Assembly: GCA_031310005.1 (NCBI GenBank)
Contig: CM062380.1
Coordinates: forward strand, 3,410,001 to 3,474,000
Length of the DNA stretch: 64,000 nucleotides
Origin: Dactylellina haptotyla
Taxonomy: Eukaryota > Ascomycota > Orbiliomycetes > Orbiliales > Orbiliaceae
Direction of reading: 5' to 3'
Shown: positions 32,873 through 45,314 of the stretch, piece after piece
Numbering within the stretch: position 1 is the stretch's first letter
How the letters are laid out: each line of letters starts with the position of its first letter
Translations under genes and position numbers: made by a program
The notes under the pieces: model-generated
Told to the model about the DNA's origin: nothing
Seen by the model: only the letters and a program-made list of their open reading frames with translations
The model's database searches: none

Positions 32873-35677
32873 TGTGATTGTATGAGAAACGTTGTTCGCT
32901 GCTAGAGAAGCAACAAAAGAGCAACGAGTGAAGAAAAAGCTTAGCAGCAATTGACTACCACAAGTTACGTGTAAATCGTATCAGAAGCTTAAGATAATAG
33001 TGATGCAGAGTCGCCTAATTGTGACAAGGCGGCTGTCGGTGGTGATGATGATCGATGATGGTTAGAAGGAACGGTGAGATGAGGGCGGAGGATGGGAAGA
33101 GGTTCGGTCGATGACTGGTTCCCGTTGCAGGAAAAAGTGCAGATGAGTCGCAAAAATCTTTTTTTTGGTGCGCCAGCCATTCGGTTTGTTCGTTTCCCCA
33201 CACATCCCTGCTCGCTCGCTGCCGGAGCCAATCGCAACGCGTCGACCAGCCGCTTATCGATAACGGCCATCTACGGCCGGCCTAGTTCTATACGCTACAC
33301 GACTTGAGATGGGAACGGCCGTTTCTCAGAGGGCTCTGGGTTAGTATTAAAGGTACTTAATTGATTAGTAAGGTTACTTGCGGATCATACTGTCAAGACC
33401 CGAGATATCCGTACATGTAATGCATTTAGATTGCTTTCTAGAGGCTATTAGTTCATCCCGTCAACAGCTTGCAGGTCCACTAGATTGGACTCTATTACAG
33501 GATTCGAATATTCTGGTTTTAGGCTTCTTTCGCTTAATCCCGTTCCGAGATTCCATTTTCTCGAGGATTCTTCTACTCGTGATATTTATGGAAAGTTCCA
33601 ACCGATCTTTTGCTCAGGTCATTATCACGGCTGATGAACAATCAGTAACGTAGGTGCCCATATATCATTCAATAATTATAGTGATTGAGAAAAGACAAGA
33701 GTCGGATACACGAATTGTTTCCATCGGATATAAATCGACCCTGATTTCTTCAATCACACCCATCGAGTTAAGAGTTGATACAGCAGGTGAACACCACCAG
33801 ATGGAGACTCCCCTACCGCCCAAAAATGCTGTGCCACAACTTCCGTTTGTGTTATCGATGGTGTCCGACTTGGAATGAAGCGGGACGAAAGGCTGGCCGG
33901 AATCAAAGATGCTCCGGGGTCTCCGTTCGAGCATTCAAACTGCTCAATCTTGATTATTCCAAGTAGAATATGAGGTTTCTTTTCATCTGATCACCTGAAG
34001 AAGTGTATTGCAATCAAATCAACTGGGATTGGGCACTGACCATGGTATCATTCTTGCAGCTTCAGGGCCGGCCCCACCTTGAGATATTTAACGGGACTAT
34101 TACTGCTATTTCATATCACTCCCTATCGATATCGCTGCTGGCAATTGAACTTTCCGTTGGCGGCATTGCGCCAAAGAGTTTCAAGTTTCATCTGGTTTAT
34201 TTTTCTCTCAGATTGGATTCTCCAAGCTTGCAAGTCATCTCTTAGGTAATCCCGTCAGCTACAATAAAATGCGCAGATATTAATAATGCCAGGACTGCTA
34301 TTCCACGCCCAAAACTAAGCGCACTTGGGATGGAACTCGGAACTGGATGTCCCGCATGCCGGGGGACCAATTGCAACCACCACGGCCCTGCTGCACAAAC
34401 TAGTGCGATAGCCTCGACTGGGATGCACTGATACGGAAAAAAAAGCAGTCTACAGGCATCCTGTTCCATGCAAGCTTCCCACTTCCCAGCTCGATCTGAA
34501 CAGTCGTACTCCGTACAGCTGTAACATAATGCGACCCTCCCAAAAACCTGACTTCGAACCCTCCCAAACAGCAGATCGATTTGCAAGAAGCAGAAACAGA
34601 AAATCCAACTACCGAATTTACGGGCCCTTTCGCTCACACCCAGCGAATCCAGAGCCTGCAGATGCTACCGAAAAATGCAAAATCGAACGAAATATTGTTT
34701 CTTGGGGTCCATGCTGGCTTGCGAAACGGCCGTCTGCGTTTGCTTCCCTCGTATCACCTCAGACACGTGCGGGAGTTCCAGCGATTTGGAAACGCAAACG
34801 CAGCTACCACTCGAGCTAGCGTTATCAGGCCCATTTTATGGCTCGGGGCAGCTGGCGGTCGGCGGCACGGGTCGTTTCTGCCAGAACGCACCGCCCACTT
34901 TTGAATATTTCACGCTATATCAAGAAACTTCGCAATTTATCGAAAGTGACTATCCAATTACAAAAGGGAAATAGTAACCCGATCCCTTGATTGTCGCCAG
35001 CGCATACGAGCAAGGGGTAACAAGGTCATATCCATCGACCGCACCAGCCGCTCTTGTCCGCCAGATTAAAAAAAATGAAATCGATATTCCCCCCGCTTCA
35101 AGAAGCTATGATAGTATCGATTGGGTCTAAAAAGTGACACCGAGATGACGTTCACAACCACGACCCGCCCTGCAGCGATACCCCATCTCCTCCTGCAGCA
35201 GCCGGCATGGTCCTAAAGAGCACTTTCTCCCAACATCGACCCAAACGCTGCCGAATCGCCACTTTCGCCCAACCGGCCTGAATTCAAGATCCAGAGGAAT
35301 CCATTCCACTCGGAATACTTTTCTTTCTCCAAATCCATCAGCCACTCGTATCCACAGAACAATCCCTATCGTTTCTTTGGGCTTAAGTTCCTAGCGTCAA
35401 AATAGCCGGGAGGGGCATGAAGAGGAACTGGATGGCGGACCCACCCACACCAAACGAGGCCCCATCCCTGTCGTAGAACGCAAGCCCTCCAGCACCTGGG
35501 ACCCCATAAATCACAAAAAATAAGAAAAACACTGCATATGCAGCGGGCAAAAAAGTAGCCAGAAGCTTGCGCTTGCAAAAGAGGCGCACCTCGGGAAAAG
35601 AAACCGTATAGCTCGTCCGAATTAATTAATTGATTAATTAAAAAAAGTTACTCCACCCAAATCCTGAGCTTTATCAG

Positions 35678-35695
35678 CTTTTGCAATTGCAAAAG
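35678..35695. promoter_or_regulatory. Perfect 18-bp palindrome upstream of the P450
   Basis: CTTTTGCAATTGCAAAAG reads the same on both strands, ~405 bp before the P450 ATG. It could bind a dimeric transcription factor. No factor is assigned. Confidence 0.5.
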
Positions 35696-35887
35696 ATAGG
35701 GTTTCTTTCGTTTCGCTTCCGCCTGAGGTGGGGCGGTACGTGGGAGAACCCTTGAGAGGTTACTGCCATCACGGGTCCCTTCCGTTGTGGCCCCATTTTC
35801 CGTGTTTTAAGTATTTTCAGGTTCGCGCACGTTGCACAGTATTACGGGGGCGTCTGGTTGCTTAGCGTGGCTTGCTGCCTTCCCATC

Positions 35888-35894
35888 TATAAAA
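35888..35894 (+). promoter_or_regulatory. TATA box of the P450 gene
   Basis: TATAAAA lies 206 bp before the ATG at 36100 and is followed by a pyrimidine-rich stretch typical of fungal leaders. Confidence 0.55.
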
Positions 35895-36099
35895 CCGTCC
35901 TTTGTTCCTCCCTTTTACCGTTTCTGCTAAAGTGGGTATCTATCTTCTAGCAAGTCTAGCAACGTTCTTATCAAGTCGAATCCCTAGCTAGCTTGCTTTC
36001 GAATTTCTACTATACGACCTGACGACTGAACGAATCATTACCACAGCCTTTGGTATTTCAGGAGGACGGGCAGGTCCTGCCTAGCTATTTCTTGCGACG

Positions 36100-37978
36100 A
36101 TGTTGAGCGTTATTGATGTCTCCTACTATGGAGCGGTTGGATTCGGTGCCTTTTGGGTCCTGCGGGCTCTTTATCGATTATCGCCGTTCCACCCGTTAGC
36201 AAAGATCCCTGGGCCCAGATTAGCCGCCATGACGCAGTGGTATGAATTCTACTATAACGTTTACCAGGATGGCCAATTTATGTAAGTTCAGCATCTTTGT
36301 CACGAATATCGAAATCATAACTAATGTCTACTATTCGAATAGCTTCAAAACTGTAGAATGGCATGAGAAATACGGTACGCATTGAATATAGTACCTATGA
36401 ACGAACCTACAAGAGAGAACTATTCTAACATATCGAACAGGCCCTGTCGTCCGTATTGGCCCCGACGAAGTCCACATCAGCGATCCATCTTTCTACAATG
36501 TCCTCTACGGCAACAACTACCGCTTCGTAAAAGCCCAGCCGCACTACCGCTTCGCCCAGCAAACCGAGGGCGGCATAGGAAACTGCAATTCCCGGACTCA
36601 CAAAGTCCGCCGGTCAGTCCTAGACCCGCTATTCTCCACCCAAGCCGTTATGAAACTCGAACCCCGAATCCGCACATACGTCGACCAAGCCACCGCGCGG
36701 ATCGCAAGGGCCGTGGAGAAGAGCGAGCAAGAAGGCTTTGAGATCAACATGGTGTTCAGATGTTTGACTGTAGATGTTATTTCCGAGTACGCATACAGCG
36801 AGAGTATGGGCATGCTGCAGGATGAACGATTAAACGACCCGTTCTTCGTGGGTATGGATAATCTGATCCGGATGACGTGGATGTACAGCTGGACATGGCG
36901 GATGCAGGACCTGATGAGGGCGTTGCCGTACGAGCTTGTGAAGAAGATTATGCCGGAGGATGTGTTGGGTGTGGTGGCTTTTCAGAAGGTGAGTGATGAA
37001 TGTTGGATTGGTTGGTTTGGTGTATACGGTTGTATATATGATACAAATCTGGGGAATGGGGAGCTAATTTCTGTTGGTGCGGTTATAGCAAGCTGAAGAC
37101 CGAGTTATCACGTTTCTCGCGGATCCGGAGAAGGCTAAAGCCAAGTCGACACATACAACAGTTTTCGAGGTTCTTCTGAGTGGTAACGAAGAAAAAGGTT
37201 ATGAAGTTCCATCTCTCAATGCGTTGAAAGAGGAAGCCTGGGGTATGTAGTAGTACCTAGTATATGTCTCTGCATCCTGTCAGAATGCTAACATTGATAT
37301 ATTCTAGGCTTCCTTGCCGCAGGTTCTGAAACGACAGCAGCAGCACTCAGCAACGGCCTCTACGAGGCCTGCAAAGTACCCAAGATCCAAGACAAAGTAT
37401 ACGGAGAGCTCCTTGCCGAATTCCCCGACATTGACACCGACACGATCACCTACAAACGCCTTTTGCAACTACCATACCTAACCGCATTTATCAAAGAGAC
37501 GCTGAGACTACCGCCTGGTGTTCCCGGACGACTCCCACGACTCGTTCCTAAGGATGGGATTACAGTCTGCGGACAATTTATCCCTGAAGGCGTATGTTTT
37601 CCTTTGACCCAGGTTCCATATTTTCTGCAACTTGATATCTAATAGATACTAACAAACATGAAGACCACAATCGGCATGTCATCCATCCTCCAGCAAAACG
37701 ACCCAACAGTGTTCAAAGACCCCTCAAAGTTCGACCCAGACCGCTGGATCCGCGACAAGATCCCAGAGCAGTACTTCGTGCCGTTTGGAAAAGGATCGCG
37801 GGGTTGTCAGGGTATGAACCTGGCCTGGGCGGAGATCTATCTCATGTATGCGAATTTGCTGCGGAGGTACAGATTTGAGTTCCACGAGAGCTCGACCTTG
37901 ACGGACGCCTGGACGGATCAGTTTATCCCGAAGAGGGAAGGCAAGTTGAGGGTTGTTATTATCCCGCGGGAGAAGTGA
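36100..37978 (+). CDS. Cytochrome P450 monooxygenase
   Basis: Six exons, 36100-36281, 36343-36374, 36441-36988, 37089-37242, 37308-37591 and 37664-37978, give 504 aa. The N-terminus has a membrane anchor (VSYYGAVGFGAFWVLRALY) and the hinge KIPGPRLAAMTQWYEFYYN. Hallmarks are present: I-helix FLAAGSETTAA, ExxR as IKETLRLPPG, PERF region FDPDRWI, and the heme loop FGKGSRGCQGMNLAWAEIY with its Cys ligand. The sequence style (YNVYQDGQF, GPVVRIGPDEVHISDPSFYN) resembles fungal trichodiene-oxygenase-like P450s, a broad group used in secondary metabolism or detoxification. No terpene synthase, PKS or NRPS is adjacent, so the substrate is unknown. It needs a P450 reductase encoded elsewhere. Confidence 0.95.
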
Positions 37979-38676
37979 GTCCTGCGGCTTTGAAAGCCGG
38001 GCAGCCTGGTTTACGAGATAGGGCTTTGCTTACGTTCTAATATGGGAGTTATCCTTTTTTTGCTGGTGGGAGGGGCTTTGCGTTTGGTGTTTCCATGAGA
38101 TTGAATATATTTTTATGACTCCATTATAATCCAGCCATATTTGACTGATTAACTGAAGTGAAATCACCTTGTATACCCGCACTAGAATTCCAATACCTAC
38201 TGCCATATATTACCTACCAGAGTTAGCAGATTATATAAGCAGAAATGCACTTGTATTCGTGAATCCATCTTGCCACAGTGTAATTCTCATCGGCTGTGCT
38301 CACATGTCGTGTCGCAATGAAGAAGCGGGCAGGTGGCGGCGTTGCGTTGCGTGTCCGTTTGGCGGGCGCCAAAAGTATGTCCGAATTTAACACCGTTGAC
38401 AGTTCGCATCCCCGTCCATCCATCCCACCTTTCTGCCCAAATATAACCCCCCAACGGCGCCCGCCGGCCTCAACGATCTCAACGACCTCAAAACCAGTCT
38501 ACCAAGCTCCACCGGCCTACGGAGAACCGAATTATCGCTCTTACCACCATATACACCGTGCAGAATACGACACTTCTCTACTTTTCTGTGTTCGTGAAGT
38601 TCGAAGTCCCAGCCTGTGAAAACGAACCAATAATAACAGCAGCCTTCGCCCCCTGAAGCTCGAAAGCGTAGCAAAG
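37979..38676. other. Intergenic P450 - bos1
   Basis: 698 bp of 3' flank and promoter. A frame near 38296-38619 is Pro-rich and has no domain. Nothing else seen. Confidence 0.4.
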
Positions 38677-39605
38677 ATGGTGCGTACCGGATCTGAACGG
38701 CCATTCTGGATTTTTTGTGACTAACGGACCCGGCGACGATGGTTAGAATTCTCTATTCAACTCTGCGCTGAAGCAGAGCCAGTCCCTCAAACGCGATATC
38801 GATACTTTCCAAGAGTCGCCCGTGACATCGAGCGCTGCGCTACAGGGTACGAACCGTCGTATTACCCCGTACCCGTACGATCCAATATTGATTGCGGACC
38901 CTCCCGTGCTCCAGGACAGATATCGGCATCCCTAGCTTCGTTCAACCGCACAATCGATGACTACGACGCGATGGCCAAGCGGGAGCTGATACCCGCGAAG
39001 CAAGAGAAGGCGAAGGAGAGAGTCAAGAACTTTCGAACACAGTACTCGGAATTCAAAGACCAGTTTGACAAGTTGAAGAACCAGAGGGAGGAAGCTGTAA
39101 GCTTAGATCATTCAACCGTTTATTTTTTGGAAGAAACCGGAGCTAATGAGGATGGTGAACGCAGGATACATTATCGAACCGAAACGAACTATCCGGCCGG
39201 CGCGGCCACTCCTCTGCAACACCGGATAACCCGTACTCCTACTCCACGCCCCCCGCGGCCGCGAACCGTCCCCCGGGGAGCACTGCATTCGGAGCCCCGC
39301 TGACATCCTCGAATCTGACGCGCGAGTCCCATGCCTTACACGAACAGAGTTTCCTCAGCAGGACGAACGACGCCCTGGATGAGTTCCTGGCGCGAGGTAG
39401 AGCTGTGCAGGAGGAATTGGCGATGAACAAGTTGACGTTGAAGGATACGCAGAGGCGGTTGTACACTGTAGCGAACACCCTGGGTATCAGCGGCGACACG
39501 ATACGGATGATCGAGCGGAGAGCCAAAGAGGACAAGTGGATATTTTATACCGGAGTGGTTGTGTTTATTGTATTTTGCTATTTTGTGCTGAAGTGGCTGA
39601 GGTAG
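38677..39605 (+). CDS. bos1: v-SNARE Bos1 (ER-Golgi Qb SNARE)
   Basis: Four exons, 38677-38679 (only the ATG), 38747-38846, 38915-39096 and 39165-39605, give 241 aa. The protein begins MNSLFNSALKQSQSLKRDID. It has a helical N-terminal domain (ISASLASFNRTIDDYDAMAK; FKDQFDKLKNQREEA), a Ser/Pro linker (NPYSYSTPPAAANRPPGS), a Qb SNARE motif (NDALDEFLARGRAVQEELAM; YTVANTLGISGDTIRMIERR) and a C-terminal anchor (WIFYTGVVVFIVFCYFVLKW). The zero-layer Gln fits the repeat around AVQEELAM. Bos1 pairs with Sed5, Bet1 and Sec22 for vesicle fusion in ER-Golgi transport. The first exon is just the start codon, with GTGCGT directly after it; downstream frames only stay open with this junction. Confidence 0.94.
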
Positions 39606-40178
39606 CGCAGTGTGTTTTTTTGGGGGGTCACAATTGCATTATATTCGGAGATACTTGGACTGTTGGTCGTCGAGGAATAGGTTCGAAGCTCGGGTCGGCG
39701 GTTGAGGGAATCCGAAAGCGCACTAGCTACTAGCCAAGGGGGTGCTGCGAGGCAGCTTGCGAGTCGCAGTTCCACCGTCCACGTTTGCTGTTCCACCGTT
39801 TTATACCTCAATCCGACACCTTCAAGCTCGAGGACGCAGGAAACGAGGCGGAAACCACGTCTTCCTATAAATTACTAGCATTCCCGCAGCTATTCCAAGT
39901 TACTTCGTTGCTCTACATCTTCTCCTTTTCTCTATTTCTTGTTCGCAGGGCTTTTTGTACAGCGCTTCAGCATTCCTTTTTTCCTTTTGGGCAATTGTGT
40001 CCCGTTGTGGCTTGTTTTCGTCATCAGCTTTTGGGCCTTCGCAGGTCGTATTGGAATAGATCGATAGATCCTCTAATAAACTTAATACGATAATACCTCC
40101 CTCTCATATCCTCTATAAACCTCAATCTTAAGCTCGGATCGCTATAGCGCCCTCGAGCTGTCAGCCATCAGCCTCAAC
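39606..40178. promoter_or_regulatory. Promoter region of the AATase-like gene
   Basis: 573 bp. CCTATAAATT near 39864 may be a TATA element, followed by T/C-rich tracts (~39910-39990) typical of fungal promoters. No gene seen. Confidence 0.4.
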
Positions 40179-41757
40179 ATGTCGACCACCGAAGCATCCG
40201 AGCCCCCAGTCCTCCGCCAAGCAGGTAAACTTCCCCTTCCGTAAACCCAACAACCTCCAACACATATTCACACTGAGATCCACAGGCATGATCGAGAGGT
40301 TTCACATAATCCGTTCCTCTATCAACTTTTACAATAATGTCGTCGTCTCGGCCAGTTACTCTACAGCGGTTCCCATAACACCAGACGATTTTATCCGCGC
40401 CCTTCATTCGGTTCTAAAGGAACATCCCATCCTATCAGTCGGCATCCAACTCTCCAAGGACAAAGCCACCCCGCCGTCATTCATCCGTCTGCCACAGATA
40501 GACTTCACCAAAAGCCAGGGCTTCCTCTCCTGGGAAACATCCGATACTGCCCCCACCCACGACAGAGAACACAAACAACTAGTCACCAGACTACACAATC
40601 TCCCGTTCTCTAACGAGTTATTGACCAAAGAGCCATTATGGCGCGTTGCGGTGTTAAAACGCTCGTATAACACGCCTACAGCGCATAATTCCGATACCAA
40701 CGGCGAAGGACGCGTGGATTACGAAATCGCATTTTGCGTCCACCACGCCATCTGTGATGGATTATCCGGTGCCGCGTTCCATTATTCCCTTGTGAAAGCG
40801 CTCAACGGGCTCGATGTTCAGGAATCCGGGGGGAAGTGGGATGTATACACCCCTCCGGAGGATTTGGAACTCCTCCCACCGATGGAGGAGTGTGTTGATA
40901 TGGGACTCGGGTTTAAAACCGCAGGGAAAGTGGCCAGTCACCTGGCGAAAGGCGTCTTACCTTCTTTCTTGCAAAAGTCCGTGTGGACTGGCGGGAATGT
41001 TGGTGAGAAGTTGGAGTATACCAAGTTGGATGTGGTGGCTGTGGAAGCGTACACTATGGAGCACCTGGTGAAGACGCTGAAGCAGAAGAAAGTAAGCATG
41101 ACCGCGTTCTTGACGTATGCCACCGCAGACGCGTTTTATAGCGTAATGAAGAGTATGGATGAGAAAGAGGCCGCGAAGATGAAGGCTATGAAGGTGAGCT
41201 TGCCGATGAGTTATCGGAAGCACGCTGAGTGGGGTAATGATGTTATGGTGGATTGTATTGGGGCGATTAATTGGGATATCGAGAAGTTCAAGAGCTTGGA
41301 CGGTGAGGTGCACGCTATGAAGAAGCTGACACACGAGCTGAGGCATGCCTCTGGGGAGACGAGAGATAGCGAGGTTGGTTTGTTGGCGCTTGTTGGAGAT
41401 ATGGAGGGGTTCTTTAGGGGTCAGGTTGGAAAGGAGAGAGGGTTGACTTTTGAAGTGTCCAATTTGGGGTTACTTGATGAGAGTAAGATTGGTGCCCCTA
41501 GGAATGCGGATGTTAAGACCGCCGACACAGATGCCACCGAGAAGAAGAAAGCAGATTGGAGGATCGAAGAAGCTTGGTTCAGTCAGAGCTCTTCCATTGC
41601 TGGACCTGCTTTCTCTGTCAATGTGGTCACGGTGAGGGGTAAGATGGTGCTCGTTGTCCAATGGATGGACAACATCCTTAGAGACGACATTATGGAAGCA
41701 GTAACGAGAACTCTCGAGACCAATATCTCCACATTTGGAACGAAGCCGAAGAAATAG
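40179..41757 (+). CDS. Alcohol acetyltransferase-like (AATase) acyltransferase
   Basis: Exons 40179-40224 and 40286-41757 give 505 aa. It starts MSTTEASEPPVLRQAGMIER, then FHIIRSSINFYNNVVVSASY. The BAHD/condensation-type catalytic motif HHAICDG (HxxxD) sits in ...IAFCVHHAICDGLSGAAFHY, which fits AATase/Atf-like enzymes that transfer acetyl from acetyl-CoA to an alcohol or other acceptor. Further family features are PISMSYRKHA-like VSLPMSYRKHAEWGND and FEVSNLGLLDESKIG near the C-terminus, where DFGWG would sit in plant BAHD enzymes. There is no signal peptide. It lies ~2.2 kb from a P450 but a housekeeping SNARE separates them, so a metabolic cluster is not supported. Confidence 0.87.
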
Positions 41758-42196
41758 AGTCTCTTCGAATTCCGTCGTAGCCCATATTTTTGGCATTTCC
41801 GCGCTTAGATAATACACTTCTCAATAATCTTTAATACTAGGCCTAAATTTTAATCATCGTTTATGTTTTCTTAGACACAATAAAATTCCTCATGATATAG
41901 GTTCTGCGAAGACAAATATCCTAAGTCTTGAATCAAATATGCGCACAACTGCGACCTAATTATAAGCACTTGTGATACGATACGACAAAAAATTGGTTAT
42001 CACAATCTTCTGAACTAGAGATTTGCTTTCAATTAGATAGATTTTATCAATCTGTTTAGCACCACTTTTCCAAATATAATGTTGCACTAGAGAGAACCCC
42101 CCGAAAGTCGAACACCCCAAACACCTCAAACACTGCTGTCAACACGCCGGAATATGTAATGATAAAATGAACGAAAAAGAAAAGAAACAAACAAAA
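41758..42196. other. Intergenic between convergent genes
   Basis: 439 bp of AT-rich 3' flanks of the acyltransferase (plus) and the DUF5672 gene (minus). Nothing else seen. Confidence 0.4.
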
Positions 42197-43202
42197 CTAT
42201 TTCAACGGACCAGGTCGTGCCAATCCAATCTCCGGACACCAGATAGAAATCTCCTTGATTTTATTAGGAGCCCATTTGTGGACCTTGTGGTATCCAACCG
42301 GGTGCTTCTGCACCTCAATAGTCCAGCCGTGCTCGCAGGCGAATTCTGCGGCGATAGCATTATTCGGGATATGACCGCCCCGTCGCTTGATATGCCTGGA
42401 GAACCAAACGTCTTCACCATCTCCTGGTACTGCCTCTTTTTCCCAGTTGTGATTCTTGATAATATCCAACATCATGGTCCGGTTGCGTAGCGAGAGGCCG
42501 CCGTTGTATATCCAGCCAGAAGGAACAAGTGGTGCACCGACCATATCATACTCGAGAAAGTCGTCCACCGTTTTGTGTGCATTGGCGCAGAGAATTGCGT
42601 CGGCTTGGAAGAGTAGAACGTGTTTGGCGGGAGCGAGTTGGTCCCATATCCATGCGTTAGATAGATACTTATTGACGCCGTTCCGGTCGTCGAGCTTGAA
42701 AGGGAGGTCTTCGGGAATTGTACGGAGTTCGATCCTCCCTTCGTTGACAGCACGTGTCCAGGCTGCGGAGCCATTCTTGAGCTTAGGGTGAAGGTGGTCG
42801 TCGATGACTTTCTTCGTCGTCAGGTAGACGATAGGCCACGAGGGGCCGAGAACATGGGAGAAGTGTAGGATGAGAGGGATGTGGCTATTGGTGAAGTATG
42901 TATCGGTTATCAGGGCAACTTTGTCTTTTATCCTCCCATCAGGTTCTCCCATTTCCGCCGCAGCCGTCGACCTTTCAGCGTCCATGAGCCATCTACTTTT
43001 CTATTTGACATATGAGTGGTTAGTTTCTTAAAATCAAAATGAGGGCTCTGAATGAAGATGGTTTGCTGACTTGGACAAAGCGCTCTCCAGTAACACTGGA
43101 CATCAACCATATTATTCCCAACATCGTGATGGCAATAATGACATTCTTCGACTTGGGCATGCCATTTTTAGCGAGTACAAAGTAATCACCGAGTAGCACC
43201 AT
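42197..43202 (-). CDS. DUF5672 putative type II glycosyltransferase-like protein
   Basis: Exons 43202-43071 and 43000-42197 give 311 aa. Exon 1 encodes a type II anchor (KNVIIAITMLGIIWLMS). The domain in exon 2 reads DKVALITDTYFTNSHIPLIL, WPIVYLTTKK, LAPAKHVLLFQADAILCANA, FLEYDMVGAPLVPSGWIYNG, GLSLRNRTMMLDII, and GDGEDVWFSRHIKRRG. These match DUF5672, which appears to be a glycosyltransferase fold: FQADA takes the place of the DxD motif, and GDGEDVWFS is a likely acceptor/catalytic loop. A Golgi location is inferred from the anchor. No enzymatic activity is known for the family. The alternative start at MPKSKN, 14 residues in, is also plausible. Confidence 0.85.
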
Positions 43203-45314
43203 TGCAGACTCGGCTGCTTGGCCGCAGGAAGCTCAGAAATCGGAATACTTCTGGTGTGCCGAGATATAACGATCGAGAAAGGTTCGAACTCGAATATTCA
43301 AGGAAGATTGATGAGATCTGAGGATTGACAACCAGCGAAATGTGAAAACTAGGTACAATGGATTAACTTGTATACCACTTGGCACCCTAGCTGCGGACTT
43401 GCAAGATTTTGCGAATTCGGAGGAAGGCTTAGGCCAAGGTTCTATAAGGTCCGTCGACGTGAGGAAAAGATGGCGTGCACCAGCGTGCCTTTTTTGCATG
43501 TTGCGAGTCGAAGTGTTGGCCTTAGCGGGATCTGTAGCGTAAGATCGCGCGATAGGCCGACGCACTAAGACAAAAGCGTCCCTCGCAACACATCACCCAG
43601 CCAATCCGCGTCCCTGCAGCTGATCCCCCGGTCCCCTTTGCCCTTGCGACGCCATTCCCATGACCACAACCTTGACTGACACTGGGACCTTATTCCAACC
43701 ACCCGCGGCACCCAGCCTGTCAGTGAAAAGGTTCTGGACGGTGCATACTTGCGATATCGAAGGCATAAGATTGGTAAAAATAGTTCCCTACCTGAGGGTT
43801 GGTTCCATATATACTCGGCCATTATCTTCGGACCCCACAAGGCTATGCTGTCTGGGTTGGCACTACCTTGACCAGCATTGACGAATCTATGCTAGCAAAC
43901 GTCATTCCCACACCGCAGATAAAAGCATTTTTGGGTATCCCACCCGGAGCACCGGTCAATCACTTATTCATGCGGCGTAACTTTAGGAGCCAAATGAAAA
44001 GGCGAAAATTCATGATAAGAACACGAAGGAACTCGCAATTACCAGTCTTCTAAGCAGTTCTCTAACATCTCTTCCGTTTTGACTAGCCCATAACCTTGCT
44101 TTTGTAGGATCATCCTCCTGATACACGACATACCACCTCGGGTTGCGGGTTTATATTCTCCGAAAATACAGAACTAGGCCGCAGGCTTGCCACCTATTAA
44201 GATAGATCCTTTAGAGGACCGCTTCCGCGCTCCATCGAATCAGTAATCAATCTTTTATTTCTTTTTCTAGAAGCATATAAGTCTTGCTTATATCAGTATT
44301 TGTTATAGGATGGTTTCTTAGGGTTGTCGAGGAATTAGCACAATGCTACCAGTTTGAGTAACGCAGCAATGGTTTCAACGTGTTGCCCTTTTGAGGAAGA
44401 AGATACACTAATATTTTGAGAATCTACAAGATCCTTCCAACTAGAATTGTTACCCTCGTGTTTGGGCCCAACCTCTCTGAACGATGGTGAGAAGTTTAAA
44501 GCCAGAGACAATACTAAAATGATAAATCTTGTAACCTTTAGTGATAAAGAATCCGTAAAATATTTGATAAGCTTTCCCTTATTTTTCGAGAATAGCCAAG
44601 CATTCTGGAACCCGTAGTTTTCATACGTCCAAGTTATGCATGAAGGAAATCTTAGTATCGGTTTGGTATACAGCCTAGTTTCGTGCCGAGTTAACTAGTT
44701 GTCACTAGCAGTTCGGGTTCGCTAGGCAATGTTTGACGACGTTGCACCGCAGCGAGCTAGTTCACCTTCCCACCTAATAGTCGTCTGAGAACGCATCCCT
44801 TAGGCCCTGTTACCCTGTCAATCAACAATGTGGCAGGGATATTCTCGACAATCTTCGCTGTAGGGGCTGCAGCATAAGCGGTTGGGGATGCGATTACAAT
44901 GGCGGCGGTCCCGGGCATGACGATTCATTTTAACGCGGATTCATTTTGTGAACCTGATGATGTTCAAGCTGCTTTGTACGCGGCAGGGGGAGGAAACTTT
45001 AGCCCGGTGGATTGCATGTGTTCCTCAATAAATATTACCTATGCCCCGAATCATATCGTCAATATATCACACGGGAATGGTCTTGTCCCTAGGCCCAAAA
45101 CAAGAGTAATAAGAAGCATCAATTCGCTGTACTCGCTGTACTAATTGTACAAATTGCCAATTAAGAAATTACGATTAAACCCAAGACATCCAGATCATTA
45201 AGTAGAAAAAATCAGTAGAAATCATTGTGCTAACCCAATTTTGAACAGCAGCATGATTAAAAAGGTAAGGCAAAACAAACTGAAATCGGGAAATCCAGAA
45301 ATGAGCGTTCCCTT
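43203..45314. other. 2.1-kb gene-poor, AT-rich region
   Basis: Frames at 43565-43840 (minus), 43799-44053 (plus) and 44899-45144 (plus) overlap or lack domains. The plus-strand frame near 43830 (RTPQGYAVWVGTTLTSIDES) could be a gene remnant. No mobile-element ends or long repeats seen. Confidence 0.4.

Larger units (their letters stand above)
32873..36099. other. 3.2-kb gene-poor region, promoter of the P450 at its right end
   Basis: No convincing gene; frames near 34242-34637 (minus) and 34529-34974 (plus) overlap and show no domain. Notable sites are a perfect 18-bp palindrome at 35678-35695 (CTTTTGCAATTGCAAAAG), an ATTA-rich run at 35621-35640, and a TATAAAA box at 35888-35894, ~206 bp before the P450 start. 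Confidence 0.5.

Noticed and set aside
32873-32950. Upstream in-frame ATG adding a hydrophobic leader to La
   Set aside because: La proteins are nuclear and lack such leaders; the ATG at 32872 starts directly with the usual acidic N-terminus.
34242-34974. Overlapping frames on both strands in the gap before the P450
   Set aside because: They lack domains and conserved composition and contradict each other in strand.
36100-43202. P450, acyltransferase and DUF5672 gene as a secondary-metabolite cluster
   Set aside because: A SNARE gene interrupts them and no core synthase (terpene cyclase, PKS, NRPS) is present.
44899-45144. 81-codon frame with three Cys
   Set aside because: No signal peptide, no domain and no splice context; likely chance.
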